Under the pieces are notes generated by a model. The model saw only the letters and a list, made by a program, of their open reading frames with translations, was not told where the DNA came from and did no database searches. Source: a virus. From it: DNA of 25,621 bases. The stretch is from positions 1 to 25,621 of the IMG/VR virus record IMGVR_UViG_3300011114_000183; one strand, 5' to 3'. Below are positions 14,047 through 22,282 of this stretch, piece after piece (the first letter of the stretch is position 1; every line of letters starts with the position of its first letter). Made by a program: the position numbers and the translations under genes.

Positions 14047-14752
14047 AGTCGTCGGTTTCCCATCGGTCAAGTCCATCTACCCAAAGACCATCGCCACATC
14101 ATGGATGGACTTCGCAACCATGCTCGGCAACCATCAAGAACGCGAGCAGAAGTCTGACGGCAAGTTGTATTCGCCAGTCACATACCGTGAACACACAACT
14201 CGTGGCAACCGCAATGTGTCGCATGTGTGGGCGTTGGTTGCCGACCTTGACGGCGAAGCATTCGAGCAGGCTGATCTCGGATCGTATATACATTTTGCGT
14301 ACACAACTTGGTCGCATCGTGACAACGATCCACACTGGCATGTTGTCGTTCCATTCGAGCAGGCTGTGCCAGTACAAAACTGGGAAGAAGTCTGGCATGA
14401 GACACATGAGCGTCTTCGTCTCAAAGGCGACCCAGCAACCAAAGACCCAGCCCGCATCTTCTACCTACCACAGCACGAAGCAGGTCAGCAGTTCCGCACA
14501 CATCATTCAGGTTGGCGATTCCTTGACCCGACGATCACAGACATCGCAGCACCGACACGCACATTCTCTACACCGAACATTCGCTCGACTCGTCAACCTC
14601 GTCGCGGTAATCCGATGCGATGTGTTCTTGACCCGAAGTGGTGGAGCGCACCGATCGACATGTCGCAATATGACGGCATGACACAGTCAGAGATTCATAA
14701 AGACATGCAACGCGAGTGGGCTGAGCTGCGTAAACGGATGTCTATTAACTGA
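14039..14752 (+). CDS. Primase-like (archaeo-eukaryotic primase fold) protein
   Basis: A 237-residue protein. The central region resembles the catalytic core of small PrimPol-type or replication proteins: VWALVADLDG with a DxD pair (D69, D71), IHFAYTTWSHRDNDPHWHVV with His residues near 99-101 for the second motif, and KDPARIFYLP with Asp136 for the third. The arrangement 'DxD ... YTT.S......hrvv.P ... D.aRifYlP' is what I associate with this superfamily. No helicase or zinc-finger domain is attached, so it may be a minimal or degenerate primase. The ATG at 14039 is preferred over TTG 14021 and overlaps the ribbon-helix-helix gene. A DNA-replication-type protein in the tail operon is out of place and supports an acquired cassette. 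Confidence 0.6.
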   Translation: MFEVVGFPSVKSIYPKTIATSWMDFATMLGNHQEREQKSDGKLYSPVTYREHTTRGNRNVSHVWALVADLDGEAFEQADLGSYIHFAYTTWSHRDNDPHWHVVVPFEQAVPVQNWEEVWHETHERLRLKGDPATKDPARIFYLPQHEAGQQFRTHHSGWRFLDPTITDIAAPTRTFSTPNIRSTRQPRRGNPMRCVLDPKWWSAPIDMSQYDGMTQSEIHKDMQREWAELRKRMSIN

Positions 14753-14769
14753 GTAGAATTGCGTTCACC

Positions 14770-16869
14770 ATGGCAGGTGAGCGCACATTCGTTGTAAAGA
14801 TTCTCGGCAACGCCGACGGTGCTATCACGGCGTTCAAGAATCTTGCCCGCGAAGGACAGCAATCCATTGAGAAGGTGCAATCCATCGGTGACGGGCTTGG
14901 TGCCGCATTCGATGTAGTGAAGAAAGGTGCGTTCATTGCGCTCGGTGCATTGACCGCGGTTGGTGGTGCAGCACTTGGAGCGGTCGCGGCAGCAGCAGCC
15001 GACGAAGCATCGCAGAAAAGTCTTGAAGCACAGTTGATTCGTTCCGCCGGTGCAACCAACGCACAGGTGCAAGCAACAGAAGCGTTCATCGAGCAGGCAA
15101 TGTTGGCGACTGGTATCGCCGACGATGAGTTGCGTCCAGCGTTCGGCAACCTTGCCCGTGCGACAGGTGATCTAGAAAAATCTCAGCGTCTGTTCAACCT
15201 CAGTCTCGACATCAGCGCCGCCACATCTCGCGACCTCGAATCTGTGACATTAGGTTTGGGCCGTGCCGCGACGGGCAACATTGGCGCACTAACTCGACTC
15301 GGCATCCCACTCGACGAAGGTGCAAAGAAGGCGAAAGACTTCGGAGCGATCCTTAAATCTCTGGAAGAACAGTTCGGTGGTGCAGCCGCAGTCGCAGCCG
15401 ACACATTCTCTGGACGAGTAAAGATATTGAAAACATCACTCGGCGAAGTAGTCGAACAGATCGGCTTCGCACTTCTTCCAACCGCCGAACGATTGGTGGC
15501 ATTCTTGCAGAAACGACTTCTGCCTGCGTTGCAAGCCGCCGCTGAAGGATTCCAAGAAGAAGGTCTTAGCGGTGCGTTGAAATACTTCTTGGCTGCACTC
15601 GGACCGTTCGGTGTCAAAGTAATCGACACCATCGAAGCAATATCTTTATCGGTCATCACGCTCGGCGGACATCTTGATGTTGTCGCTGCGATCATCGCAG
15701 CAGGCGCGTTCGTCGGTCAACCTGGAAAAGCATTGGACATCTTCAACGGAATCGTCAATCGTTCCGAGAACGCGGCAGAAAATGCGGCAGCGAAGTTTGA
15801 CCGCCTACGACTATCAATCCTTAACACAGGCAACGCACTCAACTTTGCAAACAATCAGATCTCACCTCTCATTGATCAGACTGATCGCATCGGTCAGAAG
15901 GTTCTGCCGAAGGCTAAAGAATCCACCGACGACTTCAATGAGGCTTTGAAGAAGGTTGGTGGTGCTGGTGGTTCGGCGAAGAAAGTCAAGGAAGCGGTCA
16001 AAGAAGCCAAAGATGTTCTCGGCGAATACACGAAAGCACTTGACAAAGTTACGAGTGGTCAGAAGGCGTTTAATAGTGCGCAGAAGAGTACCGCAGATGC
16101 GAAGAAGCAACTCGGTATTCGTGACAAGGATCTTGCCACAGCTCAAGAAGAGTTCAACCAGGCGGTCAAAGGTTACGGTGAAGATTCGGCTCAGGCTCGT
16201 GACGCACAGAAACAACTTGCCCGTGCGCAACGCAATGTCGAAGAATCTGGGTATCGCGTCGAGGAGGCGATCTTTGCGGTGACGGACGCTGAGAAAGCTC
16301 TTGCTGATGCTCGTAAGGATCCTGAGTCGAATCCGAAGATAATTCGTGAAGCCGAGATCAGGTTAGCTCAAGCGAAACTTCAGGTTGTTGACGCGCTCGA
16401 AGCCGAAGACGAAGCAACGAATGCGCGTACAGCTTCGCAAATCAAACTGAACGAGGTTGTGAACGGTGCGATTGTCGGGTCGGTCATCTATGACGCTCTG
16501 CTCGATGAAGTGACTAAAGCGAAAGAAGCCCAGGAAGATGCAGCCGACAGTCTTGCCGATGCGATTCAGCGTGAAACTGATGCGTACAATGATCTCGCTG
16601 AGGCGATCCGTAATGCTGCGGGCGCGGCAGCGGCATCAGGTCAAACCTTCATCGGACCTAATCTGCCTGTGCTACCAGGTGTGCCAATTCCGTCTGGTGC
16701 GCCACCAGCAGGTCAAGGCGGTGGCGGTGGCGGTACTCAGATCATCGTGAACACGGGTGTTGGCACGAACGGTATTGAGGCTGGTCGGCAGATTGTGCAA
16801 CTGTTGCAGCAGTACACGGCGGTTGATGCGTTCGCGATCGACAAACTTGGCTTCGCGCCGAGAAGGTAA
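14770..16869 (+). CDS. Tape measure protein
   Basis: Long structural protein (699 residues) that fixes tail length and is packed in the tail tube. Seen: a start TFVVKILGNADGAITAFKNL, hydrophobic helices at about 53-78 (FIALGALTAVGGAALGAVAA), the family-like region LGLGRAATGNIGALTRLGIP, LKTSLGEVVEQIGFALLPTA, then long charged coiled-coil-like sequence (about 400-620) rich in Ala, Lys, Glu, Asp, a Gly-rich linker and a short conserved end. From the rule of about 1.5 angstrom per residue, a tail near 100 nm is expected; that is inference. The ribosome binding site is weak. It follows the primase-like gene with a 17-base gap rather than the chaperone genes, as it normally would. Confidence 0.93.
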   Translation: MAGERTFVVKILGNADGAITAFKNLAREGQQSIEKVQSIGDGLGAAFDVVKKGAFIALGALTAVGGAALGAVAAAAADEASQKSLEAQLIRSAGATNAQVQATEAFIEQAMLATGIADDELRPAFGNLARATGDLEKSQRLFNLSLDISAATSRDLESVTLGLGRAATGNIGALTRLGIPLDEGAKKAKDFGAILKSLEEQFGGAAAVAADTFSGRVKILKTSLGEVVEQIGFALLPTAERLVAFLQKRLLPALQAAAEGFQEEGLSGALKYFLAALGPFGVKVIDTIEAISLSVITLGGHLDVVAAIIAAGAFVGQPGKALDIFNGIVNRSENAAENAAAKFDRLRLSILNTGNALNFANNQISPLIDQTDRIGQKVLPKAKESTDDFNEALKKVGGAGGSAKKVKEAVKEAKDVLGEYTKALDKVTSGQKAFNSAQKSTADAKKQLGIRDKDLATAQEEFNQAVKGYGEDSAQARDAQKQLARAQRNVEESGYRVEEAIFAVTDAEKALADARKDPESNPKIIREAEIRLAQAKLQVVDALEAEDEATNARTASQIKLNEVVNGAIVGSVIYDALLDEVTKAKEAQEDAADSLADAIQRETDAYNDLAEAIRNAAGAAAASGQTFIGPNLPVLPGVPIPSGAPPAGQGGGGGGTQIIVNTGVGTNGIEAGRQIVQLLQQYTAVDAFAIDKLGFAPRR

Positions 16870-16871
16870 TC

Positions 16872-18116
16872 ATGCCTAAGACTTTGAAGTGGGGTCAAGA
16901 GTATTCGGTTCTGTTGGATGTCGGTGCAATCGCTGACGCATTTATTCTTGACACATCAAGATTGAACGGCACAGATGTGTTGGATGGTTCAACTGATTTC
17001 GTGGACGCAACCGAGTATGTGTTGAGTGTTGCGATTCAGCGTGGTCGCAGTAACCAACTGGATCAGTTCTCACCTGGCACTTGTCGAGTGTTGGCTGACG
17101 ACCGTGCATCAGGCCGACTGTTCGACCCAGCGAACACCGCATCAACCTATTACCAAGGCAACTTTGACCTGGCACCGAGACGGGCAATCAAGATCCTTGC
17201 CGGCACAGCCGAACTGTTCGTCGGTGCGATCACCGACCTTGACATCACCTACGAGATGCCGAACCTGTCTTTCGCATCCATCGTGTCGGCAGACGGATTG
17301 TATGAACTGTCACGCACCGCAATCACCGCCTTCGAACCATCGTCACAATTAACTTCGGCTCGTGTGTCAGCGATCCTGAATCGACCAGAGGTGAACTTCT
17401 CGACAGCGTTACGAGACATCTCGACAGGTGTCGCGACCTGTGGCACGGTTGCCTACACGGACAACACGAACACTCTTGGTGCGTTGCAGGCGGTCGCGAT
17501 CGCTGAGGACGGTCGGCTGTTCGCGAATCGAAAGAATCAGATTGTGTTCGATCCGAGAATCTCGTTCACCTTCTCAACTGCCATCGCATCGTTCGGTGGT
17601 ACGGCATCGAACGAGATTCCTATCTTGGCGATCGGTGTCGCATACGGTCAAGAAACATTGTTCAACCGTGTGCAGATAGATGTCGATGGTGGCACAGCAG
17701 GATCAATCGCATCAGACACAGCGAGCCAAACACAGTACGGTGTGCAAACCTTGTCATTCTCACAAGTGCCGTTGGTGGATGCGGCGGCGGGTACAGCGTT
17801 GGCGACGAACCTTCTCAACAAATACAAGGAACCGAAGATTCGCTTCGATGAGATCTCGACCAGTTTGAATGCTTGTGGTTCGGCTTTGTGGCCGACTGTG
17901 CTGACACTTGATGTTGGGTCGGTCGTTTCAGTCACGAAAAATTACACCACAGGACTGCCACTCAGCCGCACCGAATCAGTGTTCATCGAATCCGTAACGC
18001 ACGACATCACACCGTCTGATCATCGGATAAGATTCGGTTTAGGTCAGGCACAACTCTTGGCCGCATTTATACTTGACACAAGCCAACTTGACGATGTTGA
18101 TGTTGGACTAGGATAG
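16872..18116 (+). CDS. Minor tail protein (tail-tip, distal-tail-like)
   Basis: A 414-residue protein directly after the tape measure, where distal tail or hub proteins lie. The body matches the actinophage minor-tail pattern: YVLSVAIQRGRSNQLDQFSP, AGTCRVLADDRA-like segment (GTCRVLADDRASGRLFDPAN), FVGAITDLDITYE, SIVSADGLYELSR and a C-terminal VESVTHDITPSDHRIRFGLG-like segment. Short FILDTS motifs lie at both ends: AFILDTSRLNGTDVLDG (residues 23-39) and AFILDTSQLDDVDVGLG (398-414), as if added to a standard minor-tail core. AGAAGG precedes the ATG. The role in the tip is inferred from order and family resemblance. Confidence 0.8.
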   Translation: MPKTLKWGQEYSVLLDVGAIADAFILDTSRLNGTDVLDGSTDFVDATEYVLSVAIQRGRSNQLDQFSPGTCRVLADDRASGRLFDPANTASTYYQGNFDLAPRRAIKILAGTAELFVGAITDLDITYEMPNLSFASIVSADGLYELSRTAITAFEPSSQLTSARVSAILNRPEVNFSTALRDISTGVATCGTVAYTDNTNTLGALQAVAIAEDGRLFANRKNQIVFDPRISFTFSTAIASFGGTASNEIPILAIGVAYGQETLFNRVQIDVDGGTAGSIASDTASQTQYGVQTLSFSQVPLVDAAAGTALATNLLNKYKEPKIRFDEISTSLNACGSALWPTVLTLDVGSVVSVTKNYTTGLPLSRTESVFIESVTHDITPSDHRIRFGLGQAQLLAAFILDTSQLDDVDVGLG

Positions 18117-18123
18117 GAGCAAT

Positions 18124-18507
18124 ATGGCAACGAGACCGAGTTTCACTAGCGGTGATGTATTCACAGCCGCGAACGCCAACATTCTGGCAACATCAATAGT
18201 CGCACTGAACACCCAGTCCGGCACCGCATATACCGCAGCACTCACCGATGTCGGCAAACTTATTAGCTTCACATCGAATAGCGCAATCGTGTTCACGATC
18301 CCAGCGAACTCATCAGTCGCGTTCGCGGTCGGCGACCAGATCAACATCTATCAGGCTGGCTCAGCACAAGCAACAATCACACCTGCTGCGACCGTTACGG
18401 TTCGTTCAAGTGGTGCGAAGTTGAAAACGAAAGATCAATTCTCCGTTGCGACCTGTGTCAAGATCGACACAAACGAATGGATCGCACTCGGCAACCTGGC
18501 TTCATAA
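18124..18507 (+). CDS. Putative tail fibre or tip protein
   Basis: A 127-residue protein, MATRPSFTSGDVFTAANANI onward, strongly beta-predicted, with TAYTAALTDVGKLISFTSNS, FTIPANSSVAFAVGDQINIY and KLKTKDQFSVATCVKIDTNE. The segment 'GdvftAanaN.l' followed by 'tdvGklI.f.s..a.vfTIPaNssvaf.vGd.i' is familiar from tail-fibre ends of phages infecting aquatic bacteria, where it forms a small beta domain. TAGGAG precedes the ATG and the gene sits seven bases after the minor tail stop. A receptor-contact role is plausible but not shown. Confidence 0.65.
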   Translation: MATRPSFTSGDVFTAANANILATSIVALNTQSGTAYTAALTDVGKLISFTSNSAIVFTIPANSSVAFAVGDQINIYQAGSAQATITPAATVTVRSSGAKLKTKDQFSVATCVKIDTNEWIALGNLAS

Positions 18508-18510
18508 GTC

Positions 18511-19407
18511 ATGCAAATACTTGCAGGAGTCGGCGCAGGCGCACCACCATTAGTTGTCGACTACCTTGTCGTTGCAGGTGGTGGCGGTAATGGTCGTGAA
18601 AGTTTTGCTACTGGTGCGGGCGGTGGTGGTGGTGCTGGCGGTTTGCGTAGCACAGTCACGGCGACGGGTGGTGGTGGGAGTCTTGAGTCAGCGTTAACAC
18701 TTACACCAGGCACAAGTTACACGGTTGAAGTTGGTGCTGGTGGCGCAGGATACGCAGGTGGCGCAGGCGCACCAGGTTCTAACGGTAGCAATTCTATTTT
18801 TAGCACGATCACTTCGACTGGTGGCGGTGGTGGCGGTGGCGGTTCAAGTGGTGCGTGTTTAGGTCAGAACGGTGGCAGCGGTGGCGGTGGCGGTACACGA
18901 AACACAAGTGGTGGCACAGGCACAGCCAATCAAGGTTTTGCTGGCGGTAACACAGGTAATTCAAATACGAGCGGTGGTGGCGGTGGTGCTGGTGCAGCAG
19001 GTCAAAGTGTTGGCGGAACAAACACGGGCGGTAATGGTGGCGATGGTGTACAAGTAGCAATTACTGGTTCAAGTGTTTATTACGCAGGCGGTGGCGGTGG
19101 CGTAGGTGCGACCGCTGGCGGTACTGGCGGTCAAGGCGGTGGCGGTGCAGGTGCAAAAAACGCTGCAACTTTTACTGCAGGAGTAGCAGGCACAGTAAAT
19201 ACTGGTGGCGGTGCTGGTGGTGCAGGTAACGACGGTGAGCCAGCACCAACTTCGGCTGCAGGCGGTAGCGGCATAGTCATTTTGTCTTACTCAGCCGAAT
19301 TTACCATTAGCAATCCAGGTGGCGGTCTTACTTTGTCAACATCAACTAGCGGTGCAACAAAAATAACTACAGTCACCGCTGGCACAGGAAATGTCAGTTG
19401 GGCATAA
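18511..19407 (+). CDS. Glycine-rich adhesin-like tail protein
   Basis: A 298-residue protein in which residues about 20-250 are dominated by glycine tracts (YLVVAGGGGNGRE, AGGGGGAGGLRS, TGGGGGGGGSSG, NGGSGGGGGTR). The opening VVDYLVVAGGGG and GGGGGAGGL are the signature of the Gly_rich_2-type domain found in phage and bacterial surface proteins. The C-terminus (SGIVILSYSAEFTISNPGGG, TTVTAGTGNVSWA) is beta-rich. Glycine-rich tails of this kind form polyglycine-II lattices in some phage adhesins, as in T-even gp38 proteins. Being in the fibre region, it probably contacts the host. Its stop overlaps the next start (TAATG). Confidence 0.75.
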   Translation: MQILAGVGAGAPPLVVDYLVVAGGGGNGRESFATGAGGGGGAGGLRSTVTATGGGGSLESALTLTPGTSYTVEVGAGGAGYAGGAGAPGSNGSNSIFSTITSTGGGGGGGGSSGACLGQNGGSGGGGGTRNTSGGTGTANQGFAGGNTGNSNTSGGGGGAGAAGQSVGGTNTGGNGGDGVQVAITGSSVYYAGGGGGVGATAGGTGGQGGGGAGAKNAATFTAGVAGTVNTGGGAGGAGNDGEPAPTSAAGGSGIVILSYSAEFTISNPGGGLTLSTSTSGATKITTVTAGTGNVSWA

Positions 19408-19754
19408 TGGCACACTACGCATTTTTAGACGCAAACAATGTTGTAATTAAAATTATTGTTGGCATAGACGAAACAGAACTAATCGAAGGTCTTGACCCTG
19501 AGACTTGGTACGGCAATTTTTGCGGCCAACAATGCGTACGCACAAGTTACAACGGCAACATACGCAAACAATACGCAGGCATCGGCTACACATACGATCA
19601 TGTCGCTGACCAGTTTGTCGCACCGCAACCATACGCGTCGTGGACACTAGACGAAAATAACGATTGGCAACCGCCAACGCCGATGCCATCAGACGCATCA
19701 AAAACAAAAAAATACTATTGGAGTGAAGAAGATCTTGCGTGGGTCGCCATCTAA
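19407..19754 (+). CDS. Conserved tail-fibre-associated protein, cyanophage-like
   Basis: A 115-residue protein, MAHYAFLDANNVVIKIIVGI, with CVRTSYNGNIRKQYAGIGYT, YDHVADQFVAPQPYASWTLD and YYWSEEDLAWVAI. The pattern 'TSYNgn.Rk.YAgiGytYd...daFi.pqPy.SW.Ld....W..P.p.P' is very familiar from phages of cyanobacteria and other aquatic hosts, usually next to tail fibre genes, but its function is not established. ATG 19407 is chosen over 19398 because it overlaps the preceding stop and starts the conserved sequence. It could be a fibre tip or chaperone. The end overlaps the next gene by 16 bases. Confidence 0.72.
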   Translation: MAHYAFLDANNVVIKIIVGIDETELIEGLDPETWYGNFCGQQCVRTSYNGNIRKQYAGIGYTYDHVADQFVAPQPYASWTLDENNDWQPPTPMPSDASKTKKYYWSEEDLAWVAI

Positions 19755-21295
19755 CCAGGTGGCTAATTCCGCTTCCTGCGATCGTTCTATCGTTCTGGCC
19801 GACATCGGTTCAAGCCCAAGCACAACCAGGAATCGAAACCGTCTACTACACGATTGACGAAATACCGCCAACACAATCGGACACCGAATACCTAGTTTGC
19901 GGAACAGAGGTTGAGAACAACATCAATCGCAACTACGACTACGAACTATTTGAAGACTGCACCTATGACCTGTTCATGGTTCACATGACCGGCTTCATCA
20001 ACATACCTCAACACGACACCATAGAGTTCATGCTCGCCACGGATGATGGCGGCGAGATGGAGATTGACGGCAACACATTCGGCAACTGGAACGACCAGGG
20101 CTGTTCATGGATGATGTCAGGCGAACTCACGCTCGAACCTGGAAGCAACGCTTTCAATGTGTGGATGTATGAGCATGGCGGGAACTCGTGTCTGATGCTC
20201 GCATGGAACATCGACAACGAAGGCTGGGCGATAGTGCCAGACGAGTCGTTCACTCAGCAGGCGATCGCGCCGACCACAACTACTTCTTCAACCACCAGTA
20301 CGAGTACAACGACAACCACAACAACATCGCCGTCAACAACAACGACCTCATCTACAACAACCCTTCCTCAAGAAACGACCACAACCACCGAACCAGTTCA
20401 GTCAAGCACAACCACATCAACGACAAGTACAACGACAACCACGACCACAACTGTTGCACCAGCTCCGACCACAACGCAAGCACCTTGGACTCCTCCTCAA
20501 ACCACGACGACTAGCGAACCAGTCGTGACAACAACTTCAAGTACAACGACCACCACTTCTTTACCTGAACCCTCAACCACAGTTGCAGAAACATCTACAA
20601 ACACTCAACCTGCAACGACAACAACCGAACCTGCAACGACAACAACCGAACCTGCGACAACATCTACAACCGTTCCTGTCGAGCCTGATCCCACTGTGCC
20701 TGTATCTCGTCCAGTTCAGTCTTCCGTTGCTCCAACTCTGCCCGTTGAAACAAGTACGCCAACATCACAGCCGTCGCCAGAAACAAGTATCCAAGAAACA
20801 TTGCCACCAAAAGTAGAGAGTTCATCGACCACAACGCTACCCGAAATCAAACTCGGCATCGTCGCCGACCAGCCGATCAGCGACACAAAAGTTGAGCAGA
20901 TACTTGTCGCACTTGCCGAGGCTGCACCGGCACAGATCGTCGCAGCAATCGACCAAGTTCTCGCCACCGCTATCACATCCGATCAGGCGGTCAGCATCGC
21001 CTCATCGCCTGAGGTGTTGGCGGCTGTCACCGAGGAGCAAGCCGAAGCGATCTTCGAAGAGATTGTCGTAGAAGAACTGACCGCCGAAGTCGCCGAAGAA
21101 CTCGTCCAAGTCCTAAACGAAGCACCCACAAAAGTCAAGCAAGCATTCCAAGAAACAATCAATGTGTTCGCAGGTGTCTTCGACTCATACCAAATGGTCG
21201 GGCAAACCATTCCTGTTGGTGAGCGTAGAACTTTGGTCGCCGTATCAAATACACTTGTTGCGGTAGGAGCCAGCCTGCGCAGAAGAAGCAACTGA
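19739..21295 (+). CDS. Secreted PA14-like protein with Thr-rich linker
   Basis: A 518-residue protein with an export signal (residues 1-26, MGRHLTRWLIPLPAIVLSFW then VQA before the predicted cut). Residues about 30-175 form a PA14-like beta domain: FINIPQHDTIEFMLATDDGG with the DDG motif near 102-104, LEPGSNAFNVWMYEHGG, and four Cys (54, 74, 122, 151) that could form two disulfides. Residues about 178-330 are Thr/Ser/Pro-rich, mucin-like. Residues about 375-510 are helical, acidic repeats ending in a hydrophobic stretch and RRRSN, a possible membrane anchor. The GTG start is the only good one in frame before the signal. Proteins of this style are typical of actinobacterial cell surfaces. A role as surface adhesin, exclusion factor or lysis helper is open. 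Confidence 0.75.
   Translation: MGRHLTRWLIPLPAIVLSFWPTSVQAQAQPGIETVYYTIDEIPPTQSDTEYLVCGTEVENNINRNYDYELFEDCTYDLFMVHMTGFINIPQHDTIEFMLATDDGGEMEIDGNTFGNWNDQGCSWMMSGELTLEPGSNAFNVWMYEHGGNSCLMLAWNIDNEGWAIVPDESFTQQAIAPTTTTSSTTSTSTTTTTTTSPSTTTTSSTTTLPQETTTTTEPVQSSTTTSTTSTTTTTTTTVAPAPTTTQAPWTPPQTTTTSEPVVTTTSSTTTTTSLPEPSTTVAETSTNTQPATTTTEPATTTTEPATTSTTVPVEPDPTVPVSRPVQSSVAPTLPVETSTPTSQPSPETSIQETLPPKVESSSTTTLPEIKLGIVADQPISDTKVEQILVALAEAAPAQIVAAIDQVLATAITSDQAVSIASSPEVLAAVTEEQAEAIFEEIVVEELTAEVAEELVQVLNEAPTKVKQAFQETINVFAGVFDSYQMVGQTIPVGERRTLVAVSNTLVAVGASLRRRSN
20609..20650 (+). repeat. 21-bp repeat in the Thr-rich linker
   Basis: Two identical copies of a 21-base unit (20609-20629 and 20630-20650) encode PATTTTE; a partial third follows from 20651. 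They lie in a longer stretch of ACA/ACC/ACG threonine codons (about 20270-20700), which gives an in-frame, slippage-prone tract. Copy number probably varies between related phages. Confidence 0.85.
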
Positions 21296-21462
21296 TGTTT
21301 ACGAAATTGAAAGATGAACTGTTCGCACTCGGATTCACGCTCGGCGCATCCGCAATCACCATCATGACCTTGTCAGGAACCGTGCAGAATTGGGCGTTGT
21401 TCTTCACCTTCTTGTCGCTCGCACTACACTTGGCAGGAGTATTAACGAAGGACGGAGAATGA
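21295..21462 (+). CDS. Small two-helix membrane protein, holin-like
   Basis: A 55-residue ORF, MFTKLKDELFALGFTLGASA onward, whose start overlaps the previous stop (TGATG). Two hydrophobic segments (about 9-27 and 33-51) with a short polar turn and a charged end TKDGE give the architecture of a small holin. The next gene is a second holin-like protein and the one after it an endolysin, so a lysis role fits. No family motif was recognised. Either this or the following protein may be the true holin, the other an antiholin or accessory. Confidence 0.7.
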   Translation: MFTKLKDELFALGFTLGASAITIMTLSGTVQNWALFFTFLSLALHLAGVLTKDGE

Positions 21463-21463
21463 C

Positions 21464-21733
21464 ATGGTGGAAGAAGTGAAGATCAACAAACAGAATCCGA
21501 CAATCGCAAAGTTCCTCGACTTGTCACAGCGACTCATGTCGTTATTCTTGGCTCGTGCGCTGCCAGCGGTCACTGGTGGTGCGATCATCGGAGTGTCGGT
21601 GTCGAAGGCTGCGATCTTGGCTGGTGCGATGGCCGTACTCGAAGTCGTGCAGAAGCTTGCGTCGGCGTCAACTGACGGCGATCTGACATCCGAAGAAATC
21701 AAAGAAGCATTTAACGGAGCGAAGAAGAAGTGA
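21464..21733 (+). CDS. Holin-like membrane protein
   Basis: An 89-residue protein. Residues about 20-45 and 48-66 are hydrophobic (LMSLFLARALPAVTGGAIIG and SKAAILAGAMAVLEVVQKLA), and the C-terminus is charged and helical (DGDLTSEEIKEAFNGAKKK). The layout resembles actinophage holins, which carry a membrane domain then an acidic/basic tail. Its stop overlaps the GTG of the endolysin gene. It would form membrane lesions that release the endolysin. The family assignment is from architecture and neighbours. Confidence 0.7.
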   Translation: MVEEVKINKQNPTIAKFLDLSQRLMSLFLARALPAVTGGAIIGVSVSKAAILAGAMAVLEVVQKLASASTDGDLTSEEIKEAFNGAKKK

Positions 21734-22281
21734 ACGCCAAGAACTGGCCGATCGTCAAAGTAACTTTGCCAGCAGATCTCAAAGGTGTCAAACCTGGTGA
21801 GATACCTGCGCATCTATTGCGCGACATCCAACCCGAAGGCAAACTTCATTGGCGAGCAGCCGACGCATACCATGCGATGCGCGACAAAGCATTAGCAGAC
21901 GGAATCAAACCATTCAAACCAACCTCAGCAGGCGACACCTACCGATCACTTGCGATGCAAACCACAGCGTTCCTACAGCGATACCAAAAGCAACCTCTTG
22001 AAGGTGCATCGACACGCACCTGGGAAGGTGTGAAGTGGTACAAGAAGTCACCGACAATGGCGTCGCTCGCAGCGCCAGGCACCTCGATGCACAACCTCGG
22101 CATCGCAGTTGACATCTGGTCGGCGTCTGGTAAACGATTTGAATGGATGCTCGCCAACGCACCAGCGTTCGGATTCAGTTGGGAAGTAGTGCCAGAAGAA
22201 CCATGGCATTTGCGTCTGGTAACTGGTGACAATCCGACTCCAGCCGTACAAGCATGGCTTGACCGCAAGAAGGCCGTGTGA
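21730..22281 (+). CDS. Endolysin, M15 (VanY/Ply-type) peptidase
   Basis: A 183-residue zinc peptidase expected to cut peptide stems of peptidoglycan (L,D- or D,D-specificity not readable). The M15 signature is clear: SMHNLGIAVDI gives ligands His121 and Asp128, and EEPWHLR gives Glu157 and ligand His160. The upstream SAGDTYRSLAMQTTAFLQRY carries the conserved substrate-binding Arg region. There is no signal peptide and no separate wall-binding domain, so release would depend on the holin-like proteins upstream. It starts at GTG 21730, overlapping the holin stop; no nearby ATG retains the fold. The call is secure. Confidence 0.92.
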   Translation: MNAKNWPIVKVTLPADLKGVKPGEIPAHLLRDIQPEGKLHWRAADAYHAMRDKALADGIKPFKPTSAGDTYRSLAMQTTAFLQRYQKQPLEGASTRTWEGVKWYKKSPTMASLAAPGTSMHNLGIAVDIWSASGKRFEWMLANAPAFGFSWEVVPEEPWHLRLVTGDNPTPAVQAWLDRKKAV

Positions 22282-22282
22282 C

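Noticed and set aside
18572-19245. GGTGGC-rich tract as a CRISPR or satellite array
   Set aside because: The repetition is only glycine-codon bias in a continuous ORF without regular spacers.
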